A DNA stretch of 64,000 nucleotides from Flavobacterium sp. 1 (GTDB lineage Bacteria > Bacteroidota > Bacteroidia > Flavobacteriales > Flavobacteriaceae): NCBI RefSeq assembly GCF_002797935.1, contig NZ_PGER01000001.1:744001-808000 (forward strand). Direction: 5' to 3'. The position numbers and the translations under genes were made by a program. A model generated the notes under the pieces. It ran no database searches. It had not been told where the DNA came from and was given only the letters and a program-made list of their open reading frames with translations. Positions within the stretch are counted from its first letter, which is position 1; the number at the start of each line of letters is the position of its first letter. Positions 51,801 to 60,164 of the stretch are shown piece by piece.

Positions 51801-52407
51801 CGACAACTATTATTTTTACTTTTGGATTTTTTTCTTTGTGCTGCTCCAATCTTCTAAAAAGAATTGGATGGCAAAAAGCTGGGTTTGCACCGGTTATCAT
51901 GAAAGTGTCAGCCAGTTCAATATCAGCATAAGCAATTGGAACTGAGTCTTCACCAAATGTTTTCTTGTAGCCAGCCACCGCCGAACTCATGCAGAGTCTG
52001 GAGTTGGTATCTATATTGTTAGTTTTTAGAAAGCCTTTTACTAATTTGTTAACCAGATAATATTCCTCGGTCAAGCATTGTCCTGAGATATAGAAGCCTA
52101 CACTGTCTGGTCCGTGTTTTTTTATGATGGAAGAAAAAACAGCGGCCGCGCGATCCAAAGCCGCATCCCAGCTTACTCTTTCTTTTGGATGTGATTTACT
52201 CCATCTCATTTCGGGATACAAAATCCTGTCCGAAGTGTCATTGACTACATAATGTAAGTTCATCCCTTTAGAACAAAGCATTCCTTTGTTTACGGGATGA
52301 TCTTTGTCGCCGGTAACCGTCACTCCATTTTTAGAATCATTTTTTACAATAATTCCGCATCCTACTCCACAATAGGAACACGTAGTTTTGATTTCTGTAT
52401 TTTGCAT
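48892..52407 (-). CDS. nasA: assimilatory nitrate reductase fused to FAD/NAD-binding and BFD [2Fe-2S] modules
   Basis: 1171 residues from the ATG at 52407. Residues 1-690 are a molybdopterin oxidoreductase of the NasA/NarB type: CSYCGVGCGIIV and MLCSKG bind a [4Fe-4S] cluster, SAVAGYKKTFGEDSVP, and the C-terminal molydopterin-dinucleotide-binding domain LTTGRIRDQWHTMT. From about 715 follows a NirB-like FAD/NAD(P) reductase (IAVIGAGAAAFRF, VVIVGGGLLGLELAAALKHK). The last 60 residues are a BFD domain (VCSCSQVGSGNIEDC, GLGCGSC). The fusion puts electron input and nitrate reduction on one chain. Confidence 0.9.
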   Translation of the reverse strand: MQNTEIKTTCSYCGVGCGIIVKNDSKNGVTVTGDKDHPVNKGMLCSKGMNLHYVVNDTSDRILYPEMRWSKSHPKERVSWDAALDRAAAVFSSIIKKHGPDSVGFYISGQCLTEEYYLVNKLVKGFLKTNNIDTNSRLCMSSAVAGYKKTFGEDSVPIAYADIELADTFMITGANPAFCHPILFRRLEQHKEKNPKVKIIVVDPRRTDSAIAADLHLQILPGTDIVLYHAIAKRLIEKGYVDSDFVKNHTENYKSYKDLVSNSSYENASKVCGVSVNDIHLAAEMIGRAKGFISMWAMGLNQSAIGVDKNTALLNLSLVTGQIGKPGSGPFSLTGQPNAMGGREVGGMANLLAVHKELNNPEHRKEVADFWGVESISEKPGLTATEMFDALESGKMKAVWIICTNPMVSLPDSRRVEKALQNAKFVVVQDISHNADTAKFADLLLPAAGWLEKEGTMTNSERRISYLPKGINPPGEALSDVEILLNFAKKMKFSGFNFNNTEAIYKEYCLMTKGTNIDVSYLNYSRLKNEGTFQWPVPDYGHPGTPRLFSDKKFFTPSQKAIFNIPTSIKNTSEEPSQQYPFILTTGRIRDQWHTMTKTGKVSRLMTHTPSPVLEINPIDAYKAKIKNGDIVVVASKNGEVRVKAKVTDTIKESVLFLPMHWGKQLDNDLNRTNNLTNTIVDPTSKEPDFKYTTVSVTKYVKPFQKIAVIGAGAAAFRFIQNYREINTLDEIIVFSNEENPFYNRVLLPEYVTAELSWESLLKIKDDALRQLNITMKSGVAIENVNATDKIITDSQGKTHQFDTLIMATGSRPFIPENAQLHLPGRFTIRKKNDADRLKDYLEGTNLPAEEQHVVIVGGGLLGLELAAALKHKKVKITIIQRASRLMERQLDRISSKLLAEEVQLRDIQIYFDNEVSTVFETENANELEIALKSGRIITANAIVYTIGTIPNIELAKETGLACGRGVKVNQYLQTSNPDIFAIGEIAEFNNMLFGITSAAEEQADVLANFIAGDISSFYKGSVLMNILKLEDINLCSIGEIEVPENDDSYEEIVFADLGKRYYKKCIVKNDLLIGAILMGDKNEFAEFKTMIESKIELADKRNTLLRGSGSEAKPVLGKLVCSCSQVGSGNIEDCIKSGVTNFTELCKTTGAGLGCGSCKTEVKEILAKVK

Positions 52408-52466
52408 TATGTATATCTTTGTTTTGAAAGTAGTCATGTAAGGATCGTATGTACGCTGTACATAGA

Positions 52467-52499
52467 CAAAAGTAAGTAATAATTAAGTATTAATACGTA
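52467..52499 (-). promoter_or_regulatory. promoter and 7-2-7 operator of the nitrate reductase gene
   Basis: On the - strand a -7 box TACTTTTG (52467-52474) lies 60 bases before the ATG. Nine bases upstream is the palindrome TAAGTAT-TA-ATACGTA (52484-52499). The same 16-base palindrome occurs before narK and nirB. Half-sites of seven bases in inverted order with a 2-base spacer are the binding geometry of NarL/FixJ-family regulators. Confidence 0.75.
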
Positions 52500-52697
52500 T
52501 AAAATGGATTTTATTTTGATGTTTGTATTCAATATAATTAGAATGCTAAAAATAGGTTCAATATTTTGAATTATTAGAAGAATTGGGTACTGTTTTACGC
52601 AGTATTTTTGATTACTATAAAAATCAACGTTTTTTTAGGCTGAAAACTAAATGAAAACTCCAATCTGCAACCTTCAATCTAAAATCTTCAATTTTAT

Positions 52698-52830
52698 TTT
52701 GGGCGTGCCCCTACGTAAAAACTTCGGGTCGTGCTGTACGTTTCCGCTTTTTTTCTGTTCAATTACCCCGGATTTGGACCCGAGGTAATTGAACAGAAAA
52801 AAGAGCTCCACTGCCATCACTCACGCAAAT
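52698..52830 (+). repeat. dispersed flavobacterial repeat, copy R2, with a very long hairpin
   Basis: Opens TTTGGGCGTGCCC and closes CTCACGCAAAT, as in the other copies. Inside is a 19-20-bp hairpin (arms 52748-52767 and 52784-52803, arm core CTGTTCAATTACC) with T-rich and A-rich ends, suitable as a bidirectional terminator. It separates the NrtA-like gene from the nitrate reductase promoter. Apart from this and the operator nothing else is seen between 52438 and 52981. Confidence 0.75.
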
Positions 52831-52981
52831 TTTAACCAATTCAGTTAATCTGTGTAATTTTAGGAAAATAACCACAAAAAAACCTGAAGCATCAGTAAAG
52901 ACACATCAGGCATTTTAAAGAATAAAAATTTGTTTTTGGTGGTATTGTTTTCTTTGTATTTGTAAAGGGAGAGAAACAGAA

Positions 52982-54397
52982 TTAATTTTTTAAGCCAATT
53001 TTAAATCCGTTAATATATTCAACAGGTTTTCTTCCATCATAATACATTTCGTCAATGAATTCATTTGTTGCTGGCTTGAATCCATCTGTAGTTGGAATGT
53101 CAGATTCAGTAATAAAACCTTCTTCCAGTAATAATTTTGCAGCTTGGAACCAAATTTCAGGTTTGTAAACTTCTTTGATTTTGCTGATGTACCAATCGTT
53201 AGTTTTTGGTTCAGCTATTTGCCCCCAGCGTTTCATTTGGGTCATGAACCAAATTCCATCCGAATAATAAGGGTAGGTTGCATTATATCTGAAGAAAACA
53301 TTAAAATCTGGTACTAACCGCACATCACCTTTTTCAAATTCAAAAGTACCTAACATCGAATTGTCAATTACTCGTTTACTGCCGTCTACATAAGCTGATT
53401 TGGATAAAATGCGGGTAGCTTCTTTTCGGTTTTCGGGATTATCCAGCCATTTTCCAGCTTTTATTAATGCTTTTGTGATTGCAGTGGCTGTGTTAGGGTA
53501 TTTGGTAACAAATTCTTTAGTCATTACAAACACTTTTTCGGGATGATTTTTCCAAATCTCTTTGCTGGTTACTATTGGAACGCCTATGCTTTCTTCAACA
53601 GCCTGCTGGTTCCAAGGCTCTCCAACGCAATACCCATTGATGGTGCCTGCTCTTAGTGTTTCGGGCATTTGCGGAGGCGCTGTAATATTCAACTGTACAT
53701 CAGCACCAGCATTTCCTTTGCTTCCCTGAATATTGTTGTTGCTGTAAAATCCAGGATTTATGCCGCCTGCAGCAAGCCAGTACCGCAACTGATAATTGTG
53801 TGTTGAATAAGTACCAACAATACCAAATGTAAAAGGTTTGTTTGCATGTTTATAGAAATTCAAAATAGGTTTCAAAGCTTGAGCAGGAATCGGGTGAACT
53901 GGTTTTCCGTATTCTACAGGGATGCTGTCTTTCATTTTTGCCCAAGCTTCATTTGATACTGTAATGGCATTTCCATTCAAATCCATAGAATAGGAAGTAA
54001 CAAGTTGCGCTTGCCGTCCGCATCCTACTGCGGCTGCTATTGGCTGTCCAGCCAGCATTTGTGCACCATCGAGCTGATTGTCTATTACTTTGTCTAAAAT
54101 ATCTCTCCAATTGGCTTGAGCTTCCAAGTTTACAGTAAGTCCTTCTTCTTCAAAATAACCTAAGAATTTTGCAATAGCTAACGGAGCCATATCGGTAAGC
54201 TTTATAAAACCAATGGTAAGAATGGCTTTTTCAACAGGCAGTTTTTTTGTTTTTGGAGGATTTACCTCGTCAGTTCGTTTACGCTCGGATGTAATTCTAT
54301 TTTTTAAAATAGGTTTGATTGGATTCGGGCTTTTAAAAGCGGTAACAGTAAAGACTATTATCAAAAGCGCAATTAAGTTTGAGGTTAGTTTTCTCAT
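52982..54397 (-). CDS. nrtA: NrtA/CmpA-like nitrate-binding protein
   Basis: 471 residues. One N-terminal hydrophobic helix (LIALLIIVFTVTAF) is a signal or anchor. The binding domain has the NrtA pattern: LTIGFIKLTDMAPLAIAKFLG, GAQMLAGQPIAAAVGCG, FGIVGTYSTHNYQLRYWLAA, YCVGEPWNQQAV and KEIWKNHPEKVF. These proteins bind nitrate, nitrite or bicarbonate for an ABC importer. No ABC permease or ATPase is in the window; the next gene is an MFS transporter instead. The protein may deliver nitrate to that transporter or to the sensor kinase. Confidence 0.85.
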   Translation of the reverse strand: MRKLTSNLIALLIIVFTVTAFKSPNPIKPILKNRITSERKRTDEVNPPKTKKLPVEKAILTIGFIKLTDMAPLAIAKFLGYFEEEGLTVNLEAQANWRDILDKVIDNQLDGAQMLAGQPIAAAVGCGRQAQLVTSYSMDLNGNAITVSNEAWAKMKDSIPVEYGKPVHPIPAQALKPILNFYKHANKPFTFGIVGTYSTHNYQLRYWLAAGGINPGFYSNNNIQGSKGNAGADVQLNITAPPQMPETLRAGTINGYCVGEPWNQQAVEESIGVPIVTSKEIWKNHPEKVFVMTKEFVTKYPNTATAITKALIKAGKWLDNPENRKEATRILSKSAYVDGSKRVIDNSMLGTFEFEKGDVRLVPDFNVFFRYNATYPYYSDGIWFMTQMKRWGQIAEPKTNDWYISKIKEVYKPEIWFQAAKLLLEEGFITESDIPTTDGFKPATNEFIDEMYYDGRKPVEYINGFKIGLKN

Positions 54398-54433
54398 GGT
54401 CTTTTGGTTTGGCGGTTAATAGTTTGGTTCGAT

Positions 54434-54440
54434 TAAGTAT
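54434..54440 (-). promoter_or_regulatory. single NarL-like half-site upstream of the NrtA-like gene
   Basis: TAAGTAT occurs 37 bases before the start without its partner half. It is noted only because this heptamer forms the operators at the three neighbouring promoters. Confidence 0.35.
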
Positions 54441-54580
54441 GCTCAATAATTTTTAAAATTTAATTTGGTTACGTATTTTGATTGTTTCTTTTTGAAGAGA
54501 TTAAATGATTTCTGCTTTTGTCAGACATTTAATTTTATTTTTCTGCTCCAAAATTTATAATCAAGAAGTATTGGTTAAAA

Positions 54581-54619
54581 TAAAAACTGCTCTCCAGATT
54601 AGAGGTAAGGAGAGCAGTT
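54581..54619 (-). terminator. terminator of narK
   Basis: Perfect 11-bp stem AACTGCTCTCC / GGAGAGCAGTT with a 13-base loop; the A-run at its left end is the U-tract on the - strand. It begins 25 bases after the narK stop. Confidence 0.85.
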
Positions 54620-54643
54620 ATACAACAAGTTATTAAAAAGGCA

Positions 54644-56125
54644 TTATTTTTTTCTATCCATTTCTTTGGATAGAACAGGCTGTTTTTCGTTCATGATTTT
54701 GGTTACTGTAATGTGCATCCAAATTAAACAGGCAGCGGATAACAGTAAAATGAAAATCCAAGAGCTTGACCATATTCCTGTGGTAGTCAATAAATATCCA
54801 AAGATGATTGGTCCGAAGAATCCTCCAAGACCTCCTATCATTCCTACCATTCCGCCTACAACTCCTACTTCGGTTGGGAAGTATTCCGGGATGTGTTTGT
54901 AAACTGCAGCTTTGCCAATTCCCCATGAAATCCCAATAAGGATTACCAGTATTAGATATACCCACATGTTGGCGCTAAAATGAATAGCTGTAACTCCTTT
55001 TGCAATAAGTTCTTTTTTCTTTACTTCCTGATTTTGGTTTACAACCACTTCCTGCCATGAATTTCGGGTTGGGAATACTGTATTTTTGAGTGGTTTATTA
55101 ACTTTTAAATTGATTGGAAATTCTTTTTCCCCAACTTTTACAAGTGTATTGGAAACAGCGGTGATGATTCCTTTTTTAGTTGCCATAACACCAGGTCCTG
55201 AAGTAGTAATATCCATTTTCGGAATCATTAATAGTGAGCTTAAGATTACTGATGATCCCAGTACCCAATACATTACTTTTCTAGCTCCAAATTTATCTGA
55301 TAAATAGCCACCAAAAGCTCGGATTACACCTGATGGCAAGCTGAACATAGTGGCAAACATGCCGCCCATTACTAAACTCGTTTGATAAACGTTCATAAAA
55401 TTGGGTAATAACCATTGTGAATACGCCACAAAACATCCAAATACCAAGAAATAATAGGCTCCAAATCTCCAAACTCTAGTGTTTTTTAGGGACTGCAGCA
55501 TTTGAGGAACGCTTTTGGTTTGATTTTCTATTTTTTTGTTTTTTGTGAATAGTAAAAATACAATGCCTATTACAACTAATGCAGTTCCATATATAATTGG
55601 CAACAGTTTCCAGCCATTTTGGGGATCATCTATTGAGAATTCATTTAATAAGGATGGAGCCATAAATGTTGTTATGGCAGCACCTGCGTTGCCCATTCCA
55701 AAAATTCCTAAAGCTCTTCCTTGCCATTCTTTTGGATACCAAATAGAAGTAAAACCAATACCAACCGCAAAACTGGTTCCAACCATGCCAAAGAAAAAAC
55801 TTAGTAATGCAAACATAAAGAAACTGTCTGCATACGGCAATAGAAACAATGGAATAGAGCAGAGGAGGAGTAAAAGCGAAAATACATATTTTCCTCCAAA
55901 TTTATCGGTTAACATGCCTATTGGCAAGCGCATAACAGATCCTGTTAGAATTGGAATTCCTAAAAGCCATCCTACTTGGACAACATCCCATTTGAAGATT
56001 CCGTTATCTACTAAAAAGGTTACCAGAACTCCATTAAGAGTCCAACAGGCAAAACACACGGTGAAAGCTAAAGTATTTAAAAATAGAATTCGGTGTGATA
56101 GTGAAAGGGAGTTTGTTGCTGACAT
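54644..56125 (-). CDS. narK: NarK-type MFS nitrate/nitrite transporter
   Basis: 493 residues from the ATG at 56125, about twelve transmembrane helices. Family signs: GWLLGIPILTGSVMRLPIGM, TDKFGGKYVF, the nitrate signature FFGMVGTSFAVGIGFTSIWY with GxAGNxG-like FGMGNAGAAITTF, and the second signature IGKAAVYKHIPEYFPTEVG, VGMIGGLGGFFGPI. An unusual insert of about 90 residues (about 315-400) with a soluble, K-rich composition lies between two helices in the second half. It should import nitrate or exchange it for nitrite. Confidence 0.88.
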   Translation of the reverse strand: MSATNSLSLSHRILFLNTLAFTVCFACWTLNGVLVTFLVDNGIFKWDVVQVGWLLGIPILTGSVMRLPIGMLTDKFGGKYVFSLLLLLCSIPLFLLPYADSFFMFALLSFFFGMVGTSFAVGIGFTSIWYPKEWQGRALGIFGMGNAGAAITTFMAPSLLNEFSIDDPQNGWKLLPIIYGTALVVIGIVFLLFTKNKKIENQTKSVPQMLQSLKNTRVWRFGAYYFLVFGCFVAYSQWLLPNFMNVYQTSLVMGGMFATMFSLPSGVIRAFGGYLSDKFGARKVMYWVLGSSVILSSLLMIPKMDITTSGPGVMATKKGIITAVSNTLVKVGEKEFPINLKVNKPLKNTVFPTRNSWQEVVVNQNQEVKKKELIAKGVTAIHFSANMWVYLILVILIGISWGIGKAAVYKHIPEYFPTEVGVVGGMVGMIGGLGGFFGPIIFGYLLTTTGIWSSSWIFILLLSAACLIWMHITVTKIMNEKQPVLSKEMDRKK

Positions 56126-56146
56126 AATACTTGTTATTTTTTTATA

Positions 56147-56154
56147 CAAAACTA
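56147..56154 (-). promoter_or_regulatory. -7 box of narK
   Basis: TAGTTTTG on the - strand, 22 bases before the ATG, fits TAnnTTTG. The two palindromes listed next lie upstream of it. Confidence 0.55.
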
Positions 56155-56168
56155 AGTAGTATATCGTA

Positions 56169-56198
56169 TTTAAAAACTGCGTTTTCGCAGTTTTTAAA
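56169..56198. promoter_or_regulatory. second palindrome in the narK promoter
   Basis: Perfect 13-bp inverted repeat TTTAAAAACTGCG / CGCAGTTTTTAAA with a 4-base centre. It covers the place where the -33 element should be, so it may be an operator for a second regulator rather than a terminator. Confidence 0.65.
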
Positions 56199-56205
56199 AA
56201 ATAAT

Positions 56206-56221
56206 TAAGTATTTATACGTA
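56206..56221 (-). promoter_or_regulatory. 7-2-7 operator of narK
   Basis: TAAGTAT-TT-ATACGTA, the same palindrome as at the nitrate reductase and nirB promoters; 52 bases upstream of the -7 box. Confidence 0.72.
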
Positions 56222-56335
56222 TTTTTTAAAATAAGTTGCTAAGTTTCTGGGATTCTAAGGCACTAAGCTTCTAGAAGTTTGGTAATTTAAAAATCTTAGA
56301 AGCTTAGAATTTAAGGAAGTTAGTGTTTCAAAGTG

Positions 56336-56995
56336 CTACAAAAGAGCGTATTCTGTTGCCTTATTTGAAAGCTCCATCAGGTTTTTAACTTTTAGTTTTT
56401 TCATCAGATTAAAGCGGTGTACTTCGGCAGTTCTTTTGCTAATGTCTAATGCTTCGGCGATTTCTTTGTTTCCTTTTCCGCTAAGAAGTAGTTTCAGGAT
56501 CTCTTTTTCCCTTTTGGTAATTACTTGTTCTTCTCCCAATGATTGTTTAGGTTCGGAAATATGTGAAGGATTGGTAAGCTGTCCAATCAATATTGAGGAG
56601 ATGTCGCCACTGAAATATTTTCCGCCATTTGAAACCGTATGAACTGCTTTTAAAAATTCTTCTTTGCTTGATCCTTTAAGTAGGTATCCGTCAGCTCCTG
56701 CCTGGATAGATTTTAATACGTATTCCTCAGATTCGTGCATTGAAAGCATTACAATTTTTACAAAATTGTTTTTGCTTCTCAGTTGTTCTACGACTTCTAT
56801 ACCGGTCATATTCGGCATCCTGATGTCAAGAATTAATAAATCTGGTTTTAGTTCGTCTATTAATGTTAGTGCCTCAAGACCGTCTGTAGCTTCTCCTACG
56901 ACAGTAATGTTGACTTCGTTTTCCAATAATGATTTTATGCCATCTCTCACAAATACATGGTCGTCTGCAAGAACTACTCGAATTTTATCACTCAT
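56336..56995 (-). CDS. NarL/FixJ-family response regulator
   Basis: 219 residues. Receiver domain IRVVLADDHVFVRDGIKSLL with the phospho-acceptor Asp in LLILDIRMPNMTGIE (about residue 54) and the Lys in YLLKGSSKEEF. The C-terminal LuxR-type HTH reads TKREKEILKLLLSGKGNKEI, AEALDISKRTAEVHRFNLMKKL. It sits next to its kinase and within the nitrate genes, and the shared 7-2-7 palindromes match the geometry this family binds. Confidence 0.9.
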   Translation of the reverse strand: MSDKIRVVLADDHVFVRDGIKSLLENEVNITVVGEATDGLEALTLIDELKPDLLILDIRMPNMTGIEVVEQLRSKNNFVKIVMLSMHESEEYVLKSIQAGADGYLLKGSSKEEFLKAVHTVSNGGKYFSGDISSILIGQLTNPSHISEPKQSLGEEQVITKREKEILKLLLSGKGNKEIAEALDISKRTAEVHRFNLMKKLKVKNLMELSNKATEYALL

Positions 56996-57139
56996 AATGT
57001 ACTTATTATTCTTTAAGTATATTCATCTAATTTATTGGCTAAGATACGTAATTTTTGAATTTCTATCGAAAATAATTTCAATGACAAAAAACAATAGCAA
57101 ATATCAATTACAATATTAAATTCCACTGACATTAAAATT

Positions 57140-58948
57140 TTAAATAGGAATATTAAACGTAATTCTCGTTCCTTCATTTGGAATGGAATTAAAGAAAACG
57201 CGGCCATTAATGTATTGGATTCGCTCTTTCATAAAAAGCATGCCCATTCCGGATTCGCTGTTTCTCTTTTTCTCTACTGCATTGATGTCAAATCCTTTTC
57301 CATTATCATCAACGGTGATGCTTAAAAGGGTAGCGCTGTGAGAAAGCTGTACGATAATATGAGTAGAATCGGCATATTTAATGGCATTATTGATAGCTTC
57401 CTGTGTTAACCGATAAATGTTTATTTCTATTAAAGAGTCCAGTCGGGCATTGAAATCGGTTTTGTTGTAAAACAAAATGTTTTTTCCTGTGAGTTTGGAA
57501 AGTTCCAAAGTGAGTTTGGAAAGTGCTGGATTTATTCCGTGATCGCTTAACTCCGGTGGCATCAAGTTGAAAGTGGCTGTACGTACACCTTTTATGATAT
57601 CGAGAGATAACTTCTTTAGGTAATCTATTTTTATGGCAGCTTTTTCTTTATCGTCTAAGTTTATGCTTTCGAGGCTGAATTTTAATCCCGTCAGCATTTG
57701 TCCTATTCCGTCATGTATTTCTCTGGCAATCCTGTTTTGTTCGTTTTCTTGGTTTTCGACAATTTTACTCGAAATTATTTTTTGCTGGTTTAATTTGTTT
57801 TCAATATTAGCTGTGTTCAAGCGCTCTACTTCCTGAACTGCTTTTTTGCGTTCGGTAATATCAAAACAAATTATTAAAAGTTCCGATTCATCTTTTTTTA
57901 TCGTTACAGGAATCATTGATAAATCCAGCCAGAGTGACTGCTCGGCCCGAGTGGTAATGTTTAGTTCTCCCTGCCAGCCTCTGCGGTTATTTTGGAGTAC
58001 AATGCGGTCAATTATCAGTTGTTCTTTTTCAATAGGAGTAAGGACTTCGCCAAATTTCGTTTCGGTATTGAAAGGATTGTACTGTAATAGTTTTGAGAAT
58101 TTTTCGCCAATATGAATAATGGTTCCATCGGTTGCGATTCGGCAATAGAGCAGGGTATTCTCCATCGCATAATTGAGCGATTTTAATTCTTTGACTGAGT
58201 TTTCTTTGGCCTCGCTGATAATTTCAGTATCCTGTGCCAGTTTTAATGCTTTTTTTTCTGAATATAGCAGGTTGGAAATAAGTGATTCGATTTTTTTGGT
58301 GGTAGGCTTGAAAATGAATAAAAATTCCAGCAGTAAAACGAATAAAGTAAAAGCTAGAATAATGTACTCTGTTTTGCGCTGCAGTGTTACCTTTTCCAGT
58401 GCTTCGTTGTCGTATTCACTAACAATTTGATTCATTTCCGAAAGAAATATCTTTTCGTTGACCAGTAAAGTCTGCACGAGTTTTATATTTTCGTGTTCAT
58501 TTTTATTTTCTTTTTTGTTAGCCAAAAAAGTATTTGTAACCTTAATTATGGTATCAAAATTAGGTTTTATGTTTTTGAAATATCGGGTAAGAATCGAGTT
58601 TTTTTCTTTAGGAAAACCAAGCTGGGCACTGCCATTCACTAAGGAATAATGGTTTAATTCCCAAAGAGAAATGGTTTTGGAAATCTTCTCGATTTGCTCT
58701 TTCTTCTGCAGGGAATCAGTTATGAAATTGAGTACCAAAATTTCTTTTGTCAATTTCTGGCTGAGCATTCTTTGCTTTCCGGATATGTTTATGATTCTGG
58801 AATCACTGAGTTGACTGTAGAGATTGTATTGAATAAGAAGCTGACTCAGAATTACAGTTATAGCAATAGTAATTAAGGCGAAGATGTACATTCGCCTTAA
58901 TTTTTTAAAAGAAATTTTATCAAAAGATACCTTGGATTTTTTTTTCAT
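57140..58948 (-). CDS. NarX-like sensor histidine kinase with PilJ-type and PAS domains
   Basis: 602 residues. TM1 at about 17-37, then a periplasmic type IV pili/NarX-like domain with ISGKQRMLSQKLTKEIL, TM2 at about 192-210, a PAS/PAC region (about 265-375, LLQYNPFNTETKFGEVL) and a HisKA_3/HATPase pair: REIHDGIGQMLTGLKF with the phosphorylated His, and GKGFDINAVE, GMGMLFMKERI. The periplasmic helix pair with the repeated Q-R-M-L-S-Q motif is what NarX/NarQ use to sense nitrate. Gap of 144 bases to the regulator gene. Confidence 0.85.
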   Translation of the reverse strand: MKKKSKVSFDKISFKKLRRMYIFALITIAITVILSQLLIQYNLYSQLSDSRIINISGKQRMLSQKLTKEILVLNFITDSLQKKEQIEKISKTISLWELNHYSLVNGSAQLGFPKEKNSILTRYFKNIKPNFDTIIKVTNTFLANKKENKNEHENIKLVQTLLVNEKIFLSEMNQIVSEYDNEALEKVTLQRKTEYIILAFTLFVLLLEFLFIFKPTTKKIESLISNLLYSEKKALKLAQDTEIISEAKENSVKELKSLNYAMENTLLYCRIATDGTIIHIGEKFSKLLQYNPFNTETKFGEVLTPIEKEQLIIDRIVLQNNRRGWQGELNITTRAEQSLWLDLSMIPVTIKKDESELLIICFDITERKKAVQEVERLNTANIENKLNQQKIISSKIVENQENEQNRIAREIHDGIGQMLTGLKFSLESINLDDKEKAAIKIDYLKKLSLDIIKGVRTATFNLMPPELSDHGINPALSKLTLELSKLTGKNILFYNKTDFNARLDSLIEINIYRLTQEAINNAIKYADSTHIIVQLSHSATLLSITVDDNGKGFDINAVEKKRNSESGMGMLFMKERIQYINGRVFFNSIPNEGTRITFNIPI

Positions 58949-59020
58949 AGAAGAAAAGTATCACCAATTTATAACTGATTTTTCAGGTTAGGGATGTGTA
59001 ATCAAAATCATTAAATCGAT

Positions 59021-59608
59021 TTATAATCCCAAAGCGTCTTTTATCAATTGAAGATTTTCTGGAGTGTAGTCAATTTTTAACGCTTCCTGATGTCCTTTGT
59101 CAGACATTTTATTCCAAGTTTTCAGAATAATATTTTTTAATTTTTCCTCATCGTGTTTGTGTACGAATGGATCCAGATAAAATTCTAAGAAAACCAGACA
59201 GATTACATCTTCTAAAAGTTGTGTTTCTTCGTCTTTTTTAAGTAACTTTTTTTCAATCAAAAAAGATACACGATCTATAAACTTGTCTTCATAGCCTGCT
59301 TTTTTTAAGATTTCGGCTGTTGTTTTGGCGTGGAATTTTTTTAAATCTTCCCTCCATTTTAAATATCCCACACGATCCATTGGATACGATTCTCTGGCTA
59401 CTTTCCAACGGCAGATGTGCTGTGCTTTGGCTGCTATCTGAACAGCTTCGGAAGCGTTGGGTTCAAAAATCATTAGCCTTTCGTACATTCTGTCCGAATA
59501 TAATAATTCCTTTGGATAGGTTATGTCTTGGAATATTTCACTGTTTGGATCGGCTTCGTTTTCGGCATCAATCCACGCGCTTGCGTTTAAAAAAGGCATT
59601 GTTTTCAT
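59021..59608 (-). CDS. DUF4202-family protein
   Basis: 195 residues. The family signature includes AWIDAENEADPNSE, YPKELLYSDRMYERL, EAVQIAAKAQHICRWKVARE, SYPMDRVGYLKWREDLKKFH and DVICLVFLEFYLDPF. The conserved His, Glu and Asp suggest an HD-like metal hydrolase fold. DUF4202 genes are regularly found beside nitrate/sulfate assimilation genes; the reaction is unknown. The start may be the second Met at residue 4. Confidence 0.78.
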   Translation of the reverse strand: MKTMPFLNASAWIDAENEADPNSEIFQDITYPKELLYSDRMYERLMIFEPNASEAVQIAAKAQHICRWKVARESYPMDRVGYLKWREDLKKFHAKTTAEILKKAGYEDKFIDRVSFLIEKKLLKKDEETQLLEDVICLVFLEFYLDPFVHKHDEEKLKNIILKTWNKMSDKGHQEALKIDYTPENLQLIKDALGL

Positions 59609-59686
59609 TTGAAAAAAGTATAGATTCAGTAGATACTTAAAAGGCAGTACCGCATTTATGTTATGCTAATTTCAAAGATACATACA

Positions 59687-60064
59687 TTATTCTAAAAACC
59701 CAACGAATACTTCATTCCCTTCTACTTTTACTGGGTAAGTAGCAATTTTAAAATCATCACCATTTAAATTAGAGCCATCAACAAGTGAAAAAGTTTTTTT
59801 ATGCATCGGACAGGCGATTTTTGGAATACCATCTGTAGAACCAGTCATTCCTCTGGATAAAACCATTTCCATTTTGTGCGGGCAGGCATTTTGGCAGGCA
59901 TACCATTCGTTTCTTCTTTCGAAGTTAAAAACAGCGATCTGTTTGTTTTTATATTTAATGCATCCACCTCTATTACTAGGGAAATCTTTGATATCTCCTG
60001 CTTTGAACCAAACTTTTACATCACTTAAGTTTACGGTTTCGTATTGGTTTAATAGTCCTTCCAT
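59687..60064 (-). CDS. nirD: nitrite reductase small subunit NirD (Rieske-type)
   Basis: 125 residues. A Rieske-like fold with the ligand pairs CPH (in CQNACPHKMEMVLSRG) and CPMH (in IACPMHKKTFSL), so a [2Fe-2S] cluster can bind; many NirD proteins have lost these ligands. The start MEGLLNQYETVNLSDVKVWF matches the family. It is 100 bases downstream of nirB and belongs to the same unit. Confidence 0.88.
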   Translation of the reverse strand: MEGLLNQYETVNLSDVKVWFKAGDIKDFPSNRGGCIKYKNKQIAVFNFERRNEWYACQNACPHKMEMVLSRGMTGSTDGIPKIACPMHKKTFSLVDGSNLNGDDFKIATYPVKVEGNEVFVGFLE

Positions 60065-60164
60065 GGGATTTAGTTTTGTTTTCTGATCCCAGCCCCACTT
60101 ATGAGGATAGCGGAGCCAAGATTAGAAAGGTTGTATGTTTTTATAATTTAAGATTCAGTTTGGA

